From: Achromobacter anxifer
GTDB taxonomy: Bacteria; Pseudomonadota; Gammaproteobacteria; Burkholderiales; Burkholderiaceae_B
NCBI RefSeq assembly: GCF_903652925.1
Contig: NZ_CAHLAR010000001.1
Span: forward strand, 1,054,001-1,118,000
Direction: 5' to 3'
Length of the DNA: 64,000 nt
The position numbers and the translations under genes are program-made. The notes below the pieces were generated by a model, which saw nothing but the letters and a program-made list of their open reading frames with translations, did not search any database and was not told where the DNA came from. This document shows positions 41,960 to 49,939 of the stretch, in pieces. Position 1 is the stretch's first letter. Every line of letters begins with the position of its first letter.

Positions 41960-42610
41960 CTACTGGAATATTTCGCTTTCGACGCAGAAAGCGATCAGTT
42001 CCTGGTCGGTGCGGACATTCAGCTTGCGCATGGCCGAGATTTTCTGGCCGCTGACTGTCTTGACGCTGCGCTTCATGGCCTCGGCCACCTGCATCATGGA
42101 GCCGCCGCGGATGAAATGCCGCAGCACTTCGAATTCCTTGGGCGACAGGCTGTTGATGCGTTCGCCGATGAACTTGCTGCGCTCGTCGGTCGCGCCGTCG
42201 CGCTGGAAACCGGGCGGATAGTACTTGCGGCCCGCGTGCAGCGTTTCCAGCGCGGTCATGATCTCGGTGAGGTTGTCGCGCTTGAGCACCACGGCCGCCA
42301 CGCCGGCATCGTAGAGCGCCGAAATGATCATGGAATTCGACACCATGGTCAGCACCACGATCTGTACCTGCGGATAGTGCCGCGCCAGGTACTTGACCAG
42401 CCGGATGCCATCTCCGTAGGTATCGTCGCCGGGCATGGAATAGTCGGTGATGACCACGTGCGGAGCGTCGCGCTGCAGGTGTTGGACCAGCGCCGTCGGC
42501 CCGGACAGGGTGGCCGCGACCTGGAAATTGAGGTCCTTTTCCAGCAGGTCGCGCATCCCCATCAATACCAGGGGATGGTCGTCGACCAGGACGATGCGGA
42601 GTCTTTCCAT
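41960..42610 (-). CDS. RcsB-like response regulator (REC-LuxR)
   Basis: A 216-residue two-domain regulator. In the receiver, acidic residues are Asp10/Asp11, the phosphoacceptor is Asp56 (VITDYSMPG), with Thr88 and Lys110 in place. The LuxR HTH (about 150-210) reads LSPKEFEVLRHFIRGG then SVKTVSGQKISAMRKLNV, the RcsB-style KTVSxQK variant. No histidine kinase is adjacent; a stand-alone HPt protein is encoded 3.8 kb away at 46390. Confidence 0.93.
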   Translation of the reverse strand: MERLRIVLVDDHPLVLMGMRDLLEKDLNFQVAATLSGPTALVQHLQRDAPHVVITDYSMPGDDTYGDGIRLVKYLARHYPQVQIVVLTMVSNSMIISALYDAGVAAVVLKRDNLTEIMTALETLHAGRKYYPPGFQRDGATDERSKFIGERINSLSPKEFEVLRHFIRGGSMMQVAEAMKRSVKTVSGQKISAMRKLNVRTDQELIAFCVESEIFQ

Positions 42611-42756
42611 GCGAGCGGATGCAGTCAGGCGAGCCCTGGTTGGCGTGGCGATCCCGGCGGGCTCGGGGTTGATGGCGAAGGCCAGCCGATAGCGTAGTGG
42701 TTTTTATGCGGACGCGCCCCGCAGCGGGGGCGTGACGCAGGGCGATGTGCGGGGCC

Positions 42757-43191
42757 TCAGCTGGCCGCTTCTGCTTGCAGGCGGCCCAGGATGAAGCCGT
42801 CGACCGCGCTGGTGCGGCCGCGCCACAGCGTGGGCTGTCCCGCGATGGGAGTGCCGTCGGCCGTGAAGAACAGGGCGTCGGCAAGATGGATGTAGTTCGG
42901 CAGCGGGTCCGCCGGCTGCGGCAGCCGGAACACGTCACCCAGCTCCGCCAGAGAGGCATGGACGGTCTTGCGGGTGGTGTCGTCCACGGTCTCCAGGGAC
43001 CCCGTGAAGCTGGCCGCGAAGCTGTCGAAGTAGTCGGCGCCGGACACGATCGAGCCGGAAACCAGCATGCCGCCCATCTGCAGGGTAACGCCGATGCTTT
43101 CGATCTGGCTGCCGTTGTTCACCAGGTTGACCAGGAATTGCAGGAAGGCGTCGGCGTCGGGCGCCGCGCCGGCGCTAGGAACGTTGCTCAT
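42757..43191 (-). CDS. Hypothetical protein, possible GvpU-like fold
   Basis: A 144-residue acidic protein. ADAFLQFLVNLVNNGSQIES followed by ITLQMGGMLVSGSIVSG looks like the N-terminal part of gas-vesicle accessory protein GvpU, but I base this on memory of the pattern only. No other gas-vesicle gene is present. The ATG at 43191 is preferred over an in-frame TTG at 43227. The 146-bp gap towards the response regulator contains nothing clear. Confidence 0.55.
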   Translation of the reverse strand: MSNVPSAGAAPDADAFLQFLVNLVNNGSQIESIGVTLQMGGMLVSGSIVSGADYFDSFAASFTGSLETVDDTTRKTVHASLAELGDVFRLPQPADPLPNYIHLADALFFTADGTPIAGQPTLWRGRTSAVDGFILGRLQAEAAS

Positions 43192-43291
43192 GGGGTGGGT
43201 TCTCGGCAAATTTGGGAAAGCAGCCAAGATACTCGAATCGCGGCCAAATGGGGCAGGATGCTATAGGCCGAAAAACAGCCAAATCCAAGCA

Positions 43292-44275
43292 CTATCCGTC
43301 TGCTTCCTGGACAGGCATTCTTTCCAGGCTGCGCGCCAGGCGTTCGCCTGCTAGCCGCAAGCGGCCCCGCAGCGCCAGCGGAGCCAGCACCTCGAATTCC
43401 ACGTCCAGCGCCATGAGCCAATACACCAGCGCATCCGGCGAGTGCACGTCGCATTGCAGCAGGCAGCGGGTCTCGTCCAGCGCTTCGAGCTGGCCGGCGT
43501 CCGCAGGGATGCGGGCGGCCATGACGGCTTGCGGCGCGTGCAGGATCACCCGTGCCGCTTCGGCTTGCGTCGTCATCCGCACCGAGCGCGCGACGAAGGC
43601 GCGCAGGTCGCCGCCGGCCGGCGAGGGGCGCGGCGCGAAATGCGCGCCGATTTCCGGCTCGCCCGCGATGCGGTCGATGCGGAAGGTGCGCCAGTCGTCG
43701 CGCGCCGGGTCCCAGGCCACCAGGTACCAGCGGTGCCCGGTATGCGCCAGGCCTTGCGGTTCGACCAGCCGGGTGCTGGCCTGGCCCTTGCCGTCGGCAT
43801 AGCCGAAGCCCACCCGCAGCTGGTCGCGGCAGGCGGCTGCCAGCGTGGCCAGCAGCGTGGCGTCGACCGCGGCGCCGCCGCGCGGCACCGGCACGATGGC
43901 TGAGCGGAGCGCGTCGACCCGGTGGCGCAGGCGCTGCGGCATGACCTGCTCCAGCTTCACCAGCGCCCGCAGCGCGGTTTCCTCGATGCCGCCCACCGTG
44001 CCCGCGGCAGCCGTGCGCAAGGTGAGCGCCACGGCCAGGGCCTCGTCGTCGTCCAGCAGCAGGGGCGGCACCGCGTGGCCGGCGCGAAAGGCGTAGCCGC
44101 CCGCCACGCCGCTGCTGGCATGGATGGGATAGCCCAGCTCACGCAGCTTGTCGATGTCGCGCCGCAGCGTGCGGGGATGGATGGCCAGCGTCGCGGCCAG
44201 TTCGGTTCCGGCCCAGTGGCGGCGGGTTTGCAGCAGCGAAAGCAGGCGCAGGAGACGGTTGCTGGAGGTAAGCAT
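43292..44275 (-). CDS. YafY-type WYL-domain transcriptional regulator
   Basis: A 327-residue regulator. The N-terminal HTH_11 domain begins LLRLLSLLQTRRHWAGTELA with the HPRTLRRDIDKLRELGYPI wing. The WYL domain follows: HRWYLVAWDPARDDWRTFRI. The ATG at 44275 fits family starts. It is divergent from the GST gene; the 117-bp gap contains CGATA-GCGTG-TATCG (44284-44298), a dyad next to its own start. YafY proteins usually sense a small ligand through WYL; none is known here. Confidence 0.92.
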   Translation of the reverse strand: MLTSSNRLLRLLSLLQTRRHWAGTELAATLAIHPRTLRRDIDKLRELGYPIHASSGVAGGYAFRAGHAVPPLLLDDDEALAVALTLRTAAAGTVGGIEETALRALVKLEQVMPQRLRHRVDALRSAIVPVPRGGAAVDATLLATLAAACRDQLRVGFGYADGKGQASTRLVEPQGLAHTGHRWYLVAWDPARDDWRTFRIDRIAGEPEIGAHFAPRPSPAGGDLRAFVARSVRMTTQAEAARVILHAPQAVMAARIPADAGQLEALDETRCLLQCDVHSPDALVYWLMALDVEFEVLAPLALRGRLRLAGERLARSLERMPVQEADG

Positions 44276-44283
44276 GGCGGCAC

Positions 44284-44298
44284 GATAGCGTGTATCGA
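44284..44298. promoter_or_regulatory. Inverted repeat in YafY/GST divergent region
   Basis: CGATA-GCGTG-TATCG is a perfect 5-bp dyad 8 bp from the YafY ATG. A second pair GAATC/GATTC (about 44304-44325) lies further on. Candidate operator for the WYL regulator. Confidence 0.35.
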
Positions 44299-44392
44299 GG
44301 GCGGAATCTGTCCTCAATGGATTCTACAGTGGCTCCCGTAGTCAGCGGCAAGGGCCGCGGCGCCAACCCCCCTTCGAATCGGAGATCCATCC

Positions 44393-44998
44393 ATGTCTAT
44401 CGTCTTCTATTGGCACCCTATGTCCAACGCCACCCCGGTCGCCAGCGCGCTGGCCGAACTGGACATTCCGCACCAGCGCATCAAGGTGGATATCAAGGTC
44501 GGCGAGCAGCATCGCCCGGAATTCCTGGCGCTGAACCCGAACGGCAAGGTCCCGACGCTGACGGTGGACGGCGCGCCCATGTTCGAGACCCTGGCGATAC
44601 AGCTGTGGCTGGGAGAACGCTATGGCGTGGAGCGCGGCCTGTGGCCCGCGGCCGGCACGCCCGAACGCCTGCTGGCGATGTCGTGGTGCGCCTGGGCCTA
44701 CGTGAGCTACGGGGCGGTGGTGTCGCGCCTGCATCTGGCCACGCACCATGCGGATGCGCTCGACAGCGCCGGGGTGGAAAAAGTGCTGGACCACGCGGAT
44801 GATCTGCTGGCGGTGCTGGACGGCCATCTGTCGCGGCAGCCGTGGATGCTGGGCGCGGCGTACTCGCTGGCCGACCTGGTGGTGGGTTCGGTGATCGGCT
44901 ACAGCGTCTTCCTGGGCGCGCGCGCGGCGTCGCATCCGCATGTGCGGGCCTGGCTGGACCGGGTCCAGGCCCGGCCTGCCATGCGGATCGACGCCTAG
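44393..44998 (+). CDS. Glutathione S-transferase
   Basis: A 201-residue GST. The thioredoxin-like N-domain has YWHPMSNATPVASALAELDI, then LNPNGKVPTLTVDG with the cis-Pro that binds glutathione, and MFETLAIQLWLGERYG. The C-terminal helical domain has the N-capping box region PWMLGAAYSLADLVVGSVIG. A Ser in the SNATP segment may be the catalytic residue. Divergent from the YafY regulator, which may control it. Confidence 0.9.
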   Translation: MSIVFYWHPMSNATPVASALAELDIPHQRIKVDIKVGEQHRPEFLALNPNGKVPTLTVDGAPMFETLAIQLWLGERYGVERGLWPAAGTPERLLAMSWCAWAYVSYGAVVSRLHLATHHADALDSAGVEKVLDHADDLLAVLDGHLSRQPWMLGAAYSLADLVVGSVIGYSVFLGARAASHPHVRAWLDRVQARPAMRIDA

Positions 44999-45029
44999 CG
45001 CGCTGTCCGGCGGGCCGGACGGCGGCGGC

Positions 45030-46355
45030 TTACCAGCCCCAGCAGGTGCCCGCCGCGGGCTTGCCGCAGCTGCGGTAGTTCACGGCGAACCACAGCTTGC
45101 CGGCGCCGCGCGGGGTGCCGTCGGCCTTGGCGTCGTTGCGCGGCAGCTCTTCCAGGGTGTCGCGCGCCTTCTTGGTGGCCGAGCCGCTGGCGGCGTCCGG
45201 CACCAGCACGATGCGCCCCAGGCCGGCGGCGTCGCGGTCCTCGAACACCAGGTCGGTGTCCTTCAGGGCCGCCATTTTCAAGGACGCGTCGCGCACCGCC
45301 GCGGGGTAGCTGTCGTTCGCGCCGGCGGGCGCCAGGGTCTTGTCCAGGGTGCTGGCGGCAAGAATCTGCGCGGGCGTGGCCGGCGCCATCATCTTGTACT
45401 GGTCCAGGCCGGGCAACTGGCCGCCCGCGGCCTGGCGGCGCAGCCAGTCGCCCCACAGGAACTCGGCGTACTCGGGCAGGTTGCCGTTGCTGTAGGAGAT
45501 GTCGCGGGTGAAGTACACCAGCGAGCGGTAGCGGTCTTCCTGCATGCCGCCGGCCTCCTGGGCGCTGGCCAGTCCCAGGCGCTTGGGCAACTGGTCCACG
45601 GTGATGGGCTGGTTCTGGCCGTCGCGCAGCCAGACGCGGCGGTCGTCGACCATGCGCTGCCAGAAGGCGGAGGCGTTGGCGAGGTTGCTGTAGTTGGCGT
45701 CCACCTTGACCCAGACCGGCAGCTTGGGGCCGCCATCGCCGATTTCACGCAGCGACGAGAAGGTGTGGTGGCCGTCGGTCAGGTAGAGATTGCCGTCCCA
45801 GCCCACCACCACGGTCTTGAGGTTGGCCGCGTTGGTGCCGGGCGCGTCCTTGCAGGTGAAGGAGGCAGGCTGGTCAAGGCGGGCGGCGCGCGCTTCGGCG
45901 ATGGTCTGGAAGGCCTGTGCGCGCTCGCTGCCGCCCATGTCCTCGCAGTAGTCGTCGAATTTCTTGCCGACGGTGCGGTTCAGGTAGTCCAGCTGCTGCG
46001 CCGGCTTGTCCGCCCAGGTCTTGCGTTCGAAATCGCCTTGCCAGCGGCCCAGCTTGTAATAGACCTGGTCGTAGCCGATGGCTGCCTGCGTGGGATGCAG
46101 TTCCTCGATGCGGACCTGGATCACGTCGCCCGGCTTGGCTTGCAGATAGGCGGTGTTGCGCGGCGGCGTGGTTTCGGTGGGCGGCGGGGTTTCCTCGGCG
46201 GGAGGAGGGACGACGGCTACGGGTTCATCGTCATTGTCGTCGCCACCGCCATTGCAGGCGGCCAGGGCCAGGGGCAGCAAGGCCGCGGCCAGGGCGCGCA
46301 GCAGGCGCTGTTGAGTGGAGAGCGCCGCGCGCGCAGGTAGGGGAGTCGGGGTCAT
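45030..46355 (-). CDS. Lipoprotein with ParB-like nuclease domain
   Basis: A 441-residue protein. The lipobox LALAAC places the lipidated Cys at residue 34, followed by a Gly/Asp and Pro/Thr-rich linker. The rest resembles the ParB-like nuclease type (ParBc_2) domain: IQVRIEELHPTQAAIGYDQV at about 79-98 and the signature LYLTDGHHTFSSL at about 191-203. An exported protein with this domain would act in the periplasm, where ParB-like DNA-binding makes little sense; a hydrolase or sensor role is possible. Two late Cys pairs may form disulphides. Confidence 0.8.
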   Translation of the reverse strand: MTPTPLPARAALSTQQRLLRALAAALLPLALAACNGGGDDNDDEPVAVVPPPAEETPPPTETTPPRNTAYLQAKPGDVIQVRIEELHPTQAAIGYDQVYYKLGRWQGDFERKTWADKPAQQLDYLNRTVGKKFDDYCEDMGGSERAQAFQTIAEARAARLDQPASFTCKDAPGTNAANLKTVVVGWDGNLYLTDGHHTFSSLREIGDGGPKLPVWVKVDANYSNLANASAFWQRMVDDRRVWLRDGQNQPITVDQLPKRLGLASAQEAGGMQEDRYRSLVYFTRDISYSNGNLPEYAEFLWGDWLRRQAAGGQLPGLDQYKMMAPATPAQILAASTLDKTLAPAGANDSYPAAVRDASLKMAALKDTDLVFEDRDAAGLGRIVLVPDAASGSATKKARDTLEELPRNDAKADGTPRGAGKLWFAVNYRSCGKPAAGTCWGW

Positions 46356-46389
46356 GGTCCGTTTCAGGATCTGGTTTGAAGATATCAGA

Positions 46390-46773
46390 TCATGAAGGAT
46401 GCGTGTTTCCCGAAGATTGCACTGGCGCGGGTTGCCATGAATAAAGCCGGTCCATGATGCCGCGTACCGCGTCGGCGAGGTCGTGGACCTTGGCGGCGGC
46501 GCGCGCGGACAGGCCCGTCGCGACCTCGTCCTCAAGCGCTTCGAAGCGCGAGGCCGGCGCCCGCATCTGCAAGGCCAGCAGCGCGCCCTGGATGCGGTGC
46601 AGCATCTGCGCGACCGCGATGGCATCGGGCTTTTCGGCGGCCTGTTCCAGGGCGTCGAGATCCTGGTTCATGGTTTCCTTGACCAGCCGGCGATGGTCGG
46701 GCGCCAGCGCGGCGAACACGGCCAGCGTGGCGGCGGCGGGGGCCGCGGGGGTAGGGGGGAACGGTTTGTGCAT
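46390..46773 (-). CDS. Stand-alone HPt-domain phosphotransfer protein
   Basis: A 127-residue protein. HPt motif AQMLHRIQGALLAL places the phosphorylatable His at 59 with the usual H-x-x-x-G spacing. The helices before and after (MNQDLDALEQAAE, SRFEALEDEV) fit the four-helix bundle. The start at 46773 is chosen because GGAGG lies 5 nt upstream; the frame opens further at 46794 without such a site. No kinase is adjacent. A candidate partner is the RcsB-like regulator at 41960. Confidence 0.85.
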   Translation of the reverse strand: MHKPFPPTPAAPAAATLAVFAALAPDHRRLVKETMNQDLDALEQAAEKPDAIAVAQMLHRIQGALLALQMRAPASRFEALEDEVATGLSARAAAKVHDLADAVRGIMDRLYSWQPAPVQSSGNTHPS

Positions 46774-46903
46774 GGGAGCCTCCAAGACGTACATGCTGAT
46801 GACGTCAGGCTCGGGGGCGATATTAAAGAAAGCCCGGCTCCCGGGGTCCGGTAATCGGACGGATTCGCGGGGCGGCCGCCTGGCCGCACCCGTTACGCCG
46901 TTT

Positions 46904-48010
46904 TTAGAACGTGTGGCGCACGCCGATGCCGGCTGCCGTGCTCTTCAAGCCGTCGATGAACGCATAGTCCTTGCCGTACGAGCCATAGGCGTACAGATTG
47001 GTGCGCTTGGACAGGTCGTAGGTGTAGCCCACGCTCCAGACGTTCATGTTGGCGTCGCCGCCGGTCAGCTTGTCGTTGTTCGGCGAAACGTGTTGCCACG
47101 ACGCGAACAGGCTGGAGGCCGCGCCCAGCGGCAGGGTCGCGCCCAGCATGTAGGAATTGGCCTTGAAGCCGTCCACGAAGCGGTTGGTGCCGAACTCATC
47201 GCTGAAGGGCGTGCCGGCGGGCAGGTCCTGGCCGACGAACCAGCCGTCGGTGGTGCGGCCGTAGGCGGCGGCGAGCTTCAGGACTTCCAGGTCGTAGGAC
47301 ACGCCCAGCGCGTACTGGCGCGGCGTGGCGTCGTGGTCGATGGCGCCGCGGTTGGAACCGTTGAGCTGGTCATAGGTCAGCGCGACGTTCAGCGGACCCT
47401 GCACGTAGCGCAGGCCGGCGGTGATGCCGCGGGTGTTGTCGGCGGTACGAAAGCCCGTCTGGTCGGCGGTCGTGTCGTCCGCATTGAACGAGTAGCCGAT
47501 GCCCAGCTCGAAGCCGTTCACCGAAGGCGTCTTGTACATCACCATGTTGTCCCAGCGCATGGTGTTGGCCGCGCTGAAACCCAGGCCCATGTTGGACTGC
47601 GTGTAGCTGGTGTAGAAGGGATCGATGTCGGCCAGGTAGTTCGAGCCTATCGTGGCCTGGCGGCCGAATTCCAGCGAGCCCCAGGCATCGTTGGCCAGCC
47701 CGATGGTGGCCTGGCGGCCGAACAGACGGCCGGATTGTCCGCGCTGGCCGTTGGCGGAGTCGAATCCGCTTTCCAGCGTGAACGTGGCGCGCAGGCCGTC
47801 GCCCAGGTCGTCGGAGCCGCGCAGGCCCCAGCGCGAGCCGGCCTGGATGCCGTTGATCATGCCCAGCTTGCTACCGTCGTATCCATCGCCCTTGATCTTG
47901 TTGTAGCCGATGCCGGTGTCGATGACACCATAGAGAGTTACCGACGATTCTGCCTGAGCAACGCCTGCAAAAGTGGTGAACATTGCGGCTGCGAGCAGCG
48001 TCTTTTTCAT
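46904..48010 (-). CDS. Gram-negative general porin (OmpC/BpOmp type)
   Basis: A 368-residue outer-membrane porin. The signal peptide KKTLLAAAMFTTFAGVAQA is followed by the mature start ESSVTLYGVIDTGIGYNK, the standard Burkholderiales porin N-terminus. Internal landmarks SRWGLRGSDDLGDGLRATF and RLFGRQATIGLANDAWGSLE are typical. The C-terminus ends GIGVRHTF with terminal Phe. A trimeric, 16-stranded porin for small hydrophilic solutes. Confidence 0.95.
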   Translation of the reverse strand: MKKTLLAAAMFTTFAGVAQAESSVTLYGVIDTGIGYNKIKGDGYDGSKLGMINGIQAGSRWGLRGSDDLGDGLRATFTLESGFDSANGQRGQSGRLFGRQATIGLANDAWGSLEFGRQATIGSNYLADIDPFYTSYTQSNMGLGFSAANTMRWDNMVMYKTPSVNGFELGIGYSFNADDTTADQTGFRTADNTRGITAGLRYVQGPLNVALTYDQLNGSNRGAIDHDATPRQYALGVSYDLEVLKLAAAYGRTTDGWFVGQDLPAGTPFSDEFGTNRFVDGFKANSYMLGATLPLGAASSLFASWQHVSPNNDKLTGGDANMNVWSVGYTYDLSKRTNLYAYGSYGKDYAFIDGLKSTAAGIGVRHTF

Positions 48011-48123
48011 CCTTGGGGACTCCTGTAGAGGGGGGTAAAAAAACAAAAGGGAACAGCACGCGAGCATGTAGCCCAGCGCTGTTCCCAGCCCTCATTGTAG
48101 GACACCGGCCGCGGCCGGCCGCG

Positions 48124-48906
48124 TCAGCCCTTGCGGCGCGAGCGCTTTTCCTCGCGCACGAAGATGAATACGCCGACCAGCACCATGGCCGCCAGCGCAT
48201 ACCAGGTGATGGCGTAGCTGAGGTGGTTGTTGGGGAAGTTCAGCACGGTCAGGCCGCCCACCGGCGCGGTGCGGCCGCTGGCGTCCTTGTTGCCCGTGGC
48301 GTCGGCGTCGATGAAGTAAGGCGCCACGTCGGTGAGGCCGCGCGCCGCGGCGATGGCCGGCAGGTCGCGCGAGTACCAGAGGTTGGCGGCCGGATCGTTG
48401 TTGCGCAGGAAGCCATGGCCGGGCTCGCCCATGCGCAGCAGGCCGGTGACGCTGGCTTGCTCGGGCGTCTGCTGGATTGCGGACTTGCTCTTGCGCCAGT
48501 CGGGCAGCACGAATCCGCGGTTGACCAGCACCGTGCCGCCCTCGGGCAGCTGCAAGGGCGTCATGACCCAGTAGCCGCTGCCCAGTTCGGTCGCCGCCTG
48601 CACCAGGGTCTGGCGGTCGTACAGATAGGTGCCGGTGGCGGTGACGCGGCGGTATTCGGCGTTGTCGGACGTCAGCGCGGGCCAATCGGCCTGGGCCGGC
48701 GCGGGCGAGGGCGCCGCGTGGGCGCGTTGTTCGACCTGCGCGATCAGGGTGCGCTTCCAGGCAAGCCGGTGCACCTGCCAGGTGCCCAGGGCGCAGAGGC
48801 CCGCGAAAATGGCGACAGCAAGCACCCCCAGGATGGCCAGGGTGATCTTGCTGCGCGGATTACGAGGGGAGGTGTCGCTGGAAATGGAGTCTTTTACTGC
48901 AGCCAT
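48124..48906 (-). CDS. SURF1-family cytochrome oxidase assembly protein
   Basis: A 260-residue protein with two membrane helices (near 22-45 and near 222-250) and the SURF1 periplasmic core: GTWQVHRLAWKRTLIAQVEQ, YRRVTATGTYLYD, and GTVLVNRGFVLPDW. The ATG overlaps the cyoD stop as TGATG. SURF1 aids heme insertion into heme-copper oxidases. Its place here, in the slot where cyoE (heme O synthase) sits in E. coli, makes it the dedicated partner of this cyo oxidase. Confidence 0.93.
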   Translation of the reverse strand: MAAVKDSISSDTSPRNPRSKITLAILGVLAVAIFAGLCALGTWQVHRLAWKRTLIAQVEQRAHAAPSPAPAQADWPALTSDNAEYRRVTATGTYLYDRQTLVQAATELGSGYWVMTPLQLPEGGTVLVNRGFVLPDWRKSKSAIQQTPEQASVTGLLRMGEPGHGFLRNNDPAANLWYSRDLPAIAAARGLTDVAPYFIDADATGNKDASGRTAPVGGLTVLNFPNNHLSYAITWYALAAMVLVGVFIFVREEKRSRRKG

Positions 48907-49301
48907 CAGGGCATTTTCCGCATGTCGTGGGTAGACATGGGCATCATGTTGGAGTTCAGGTGATACATGATCCAGATGGATCCGCTGAGCGTGATTACGA
49001 CCAGCACCAGCGTGAATATTAACGCCAACATGTTCCAGCCGCTTTCGGACTTGGTGTCCATGTGCAGGAAGTAGATGATGTGGACCACGATCTGCACGAC
49101 GGCGAAGGCCAGGATCACGAGCGCGGTGGTGCGGGAATCGGGAAAGACGCGGTTCATGACCAGCCAGAACGGGATGGCGGTGAGGATGGCCGCCAGCACG
49201 AAACCCGTCACGTAGCTCTTGAAGGTGCCGTGGGCCGCGCCGTCATCGTCGTCATGGTGGTCATGGCCGTGGCCGGCGGAATGATCCAGATGCGCGCTCA
49301 T
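48906..49301 (-). CDS. cyoD: Cytochrome o ubiquinol oxidase subunit IV
   Basis: A 131-residue subunit with three membrane helices (AILTAIPFWLVMN, IIYFLHMD region, and MLALIFTLVLVVITLSGSIW). The N-terminus is His/Asp-rich (HGHDHHDDDD), unusual for the family and perhaps metal-binding. Its start overlaps the cyoC stop as ATGA. Part of the quinol oxidase complex in the inner membrane. Confidence 0.93.
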   Translation of the reverse strand: MSAHLDHSAGHGHDHHDDDDGAAHGTFKSYVTGFVLAAILTAIPFWLVMNRVFPDSRTTALVILAFAVVQIVVHIIYFLHMDTKSESGWNMLALIFTLVLVVITLSGSIWIMYHLNSNMMPMSTHDMRKMP

Positions 49302-49939
49302 GGCAGCACTCCCATCAGGTACACGAAGGTGAACACGCCCACCCAGATCAGGTCCAGGAAGTGCCAGAACATCGACAGGCACATCAGGCGACGGCGGTTT
49401 TCGGGGATCAGTCCATGCATCTGGACCTGGATCATCATCGTCACCAGCCACACGATGCCGAAGGTGACGTGCAGCCCGTGGGTGCCGACCAGCGTGAAGA
49501 AGGACGACAGGAAGGCGCTGCGCTGCGGACCGGCGCCCTGGTGGATCAGGTGCGCGAATTCGTACAGCTCCAGCGACAGGAAGCCCAGGCCCAGGATGCC
49601 GGTCACGGCCAGCCACAGCTGCGTGGCGCCGATGCGGTTGCGCCGCATCTCCAGCATGGCGAAGCCGTAGGTGATGGACGACAGGAGCAGCAGCGCGGTG
49701 TTCACCGCCACCAGCGGCAGGTCGAACAGGTCGGCGCCCGAGGGGCCCGCCGCGTAGCTGCGGCCCAGCACGCCGTAGGTCGCGAACAGGCAGGCGAAGA
49801 TGAGGCAATCGCTCATCAGGTAGACCCAGAACCCCAGCAGGGTGCCGTTCTTGGGATGGTGTTCGCCCGCGACGTGGAACAGGGGTTCCGCGGGCGGCGC
49901 GGCGCCTGCGGGCGGATTGGGAGCCAGGGTATCAGACAT
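49298..49939 (-). CDS. cyoC: Cytochrome o ubiquinol oxidase subunit III
   Basis: A 213-residue subunit with about five membrane helices. The segments [20 protein letters not shown] and [19 protein letters not shown] are the conserved subunit III motifs. It overlaps cyoB by 8 bp. It stabilises the catalytic subunit of the heme-copper quinol oxidase. Confidence 0.95.
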   Translation of the reverse strand: MSDTLAPNPPAGAAPPAEPLFHVAGEHHPKNGTLLGFWVYLMSDCLIFACLFATYGVLGRSYAAGPSGADLFDLPLVAVNTALLLLSSITYGFAMLEMRRNRIGATQLWLAVTGILGLGFLSLELYEFAHLIHQGAGPQRSAFLSSFFTLVGTHGLHVTFGIVWLVTMMIQVQMHGLIPENRRRLMCLSMFWHFLDLIWVGVFTFVYLMGVLP

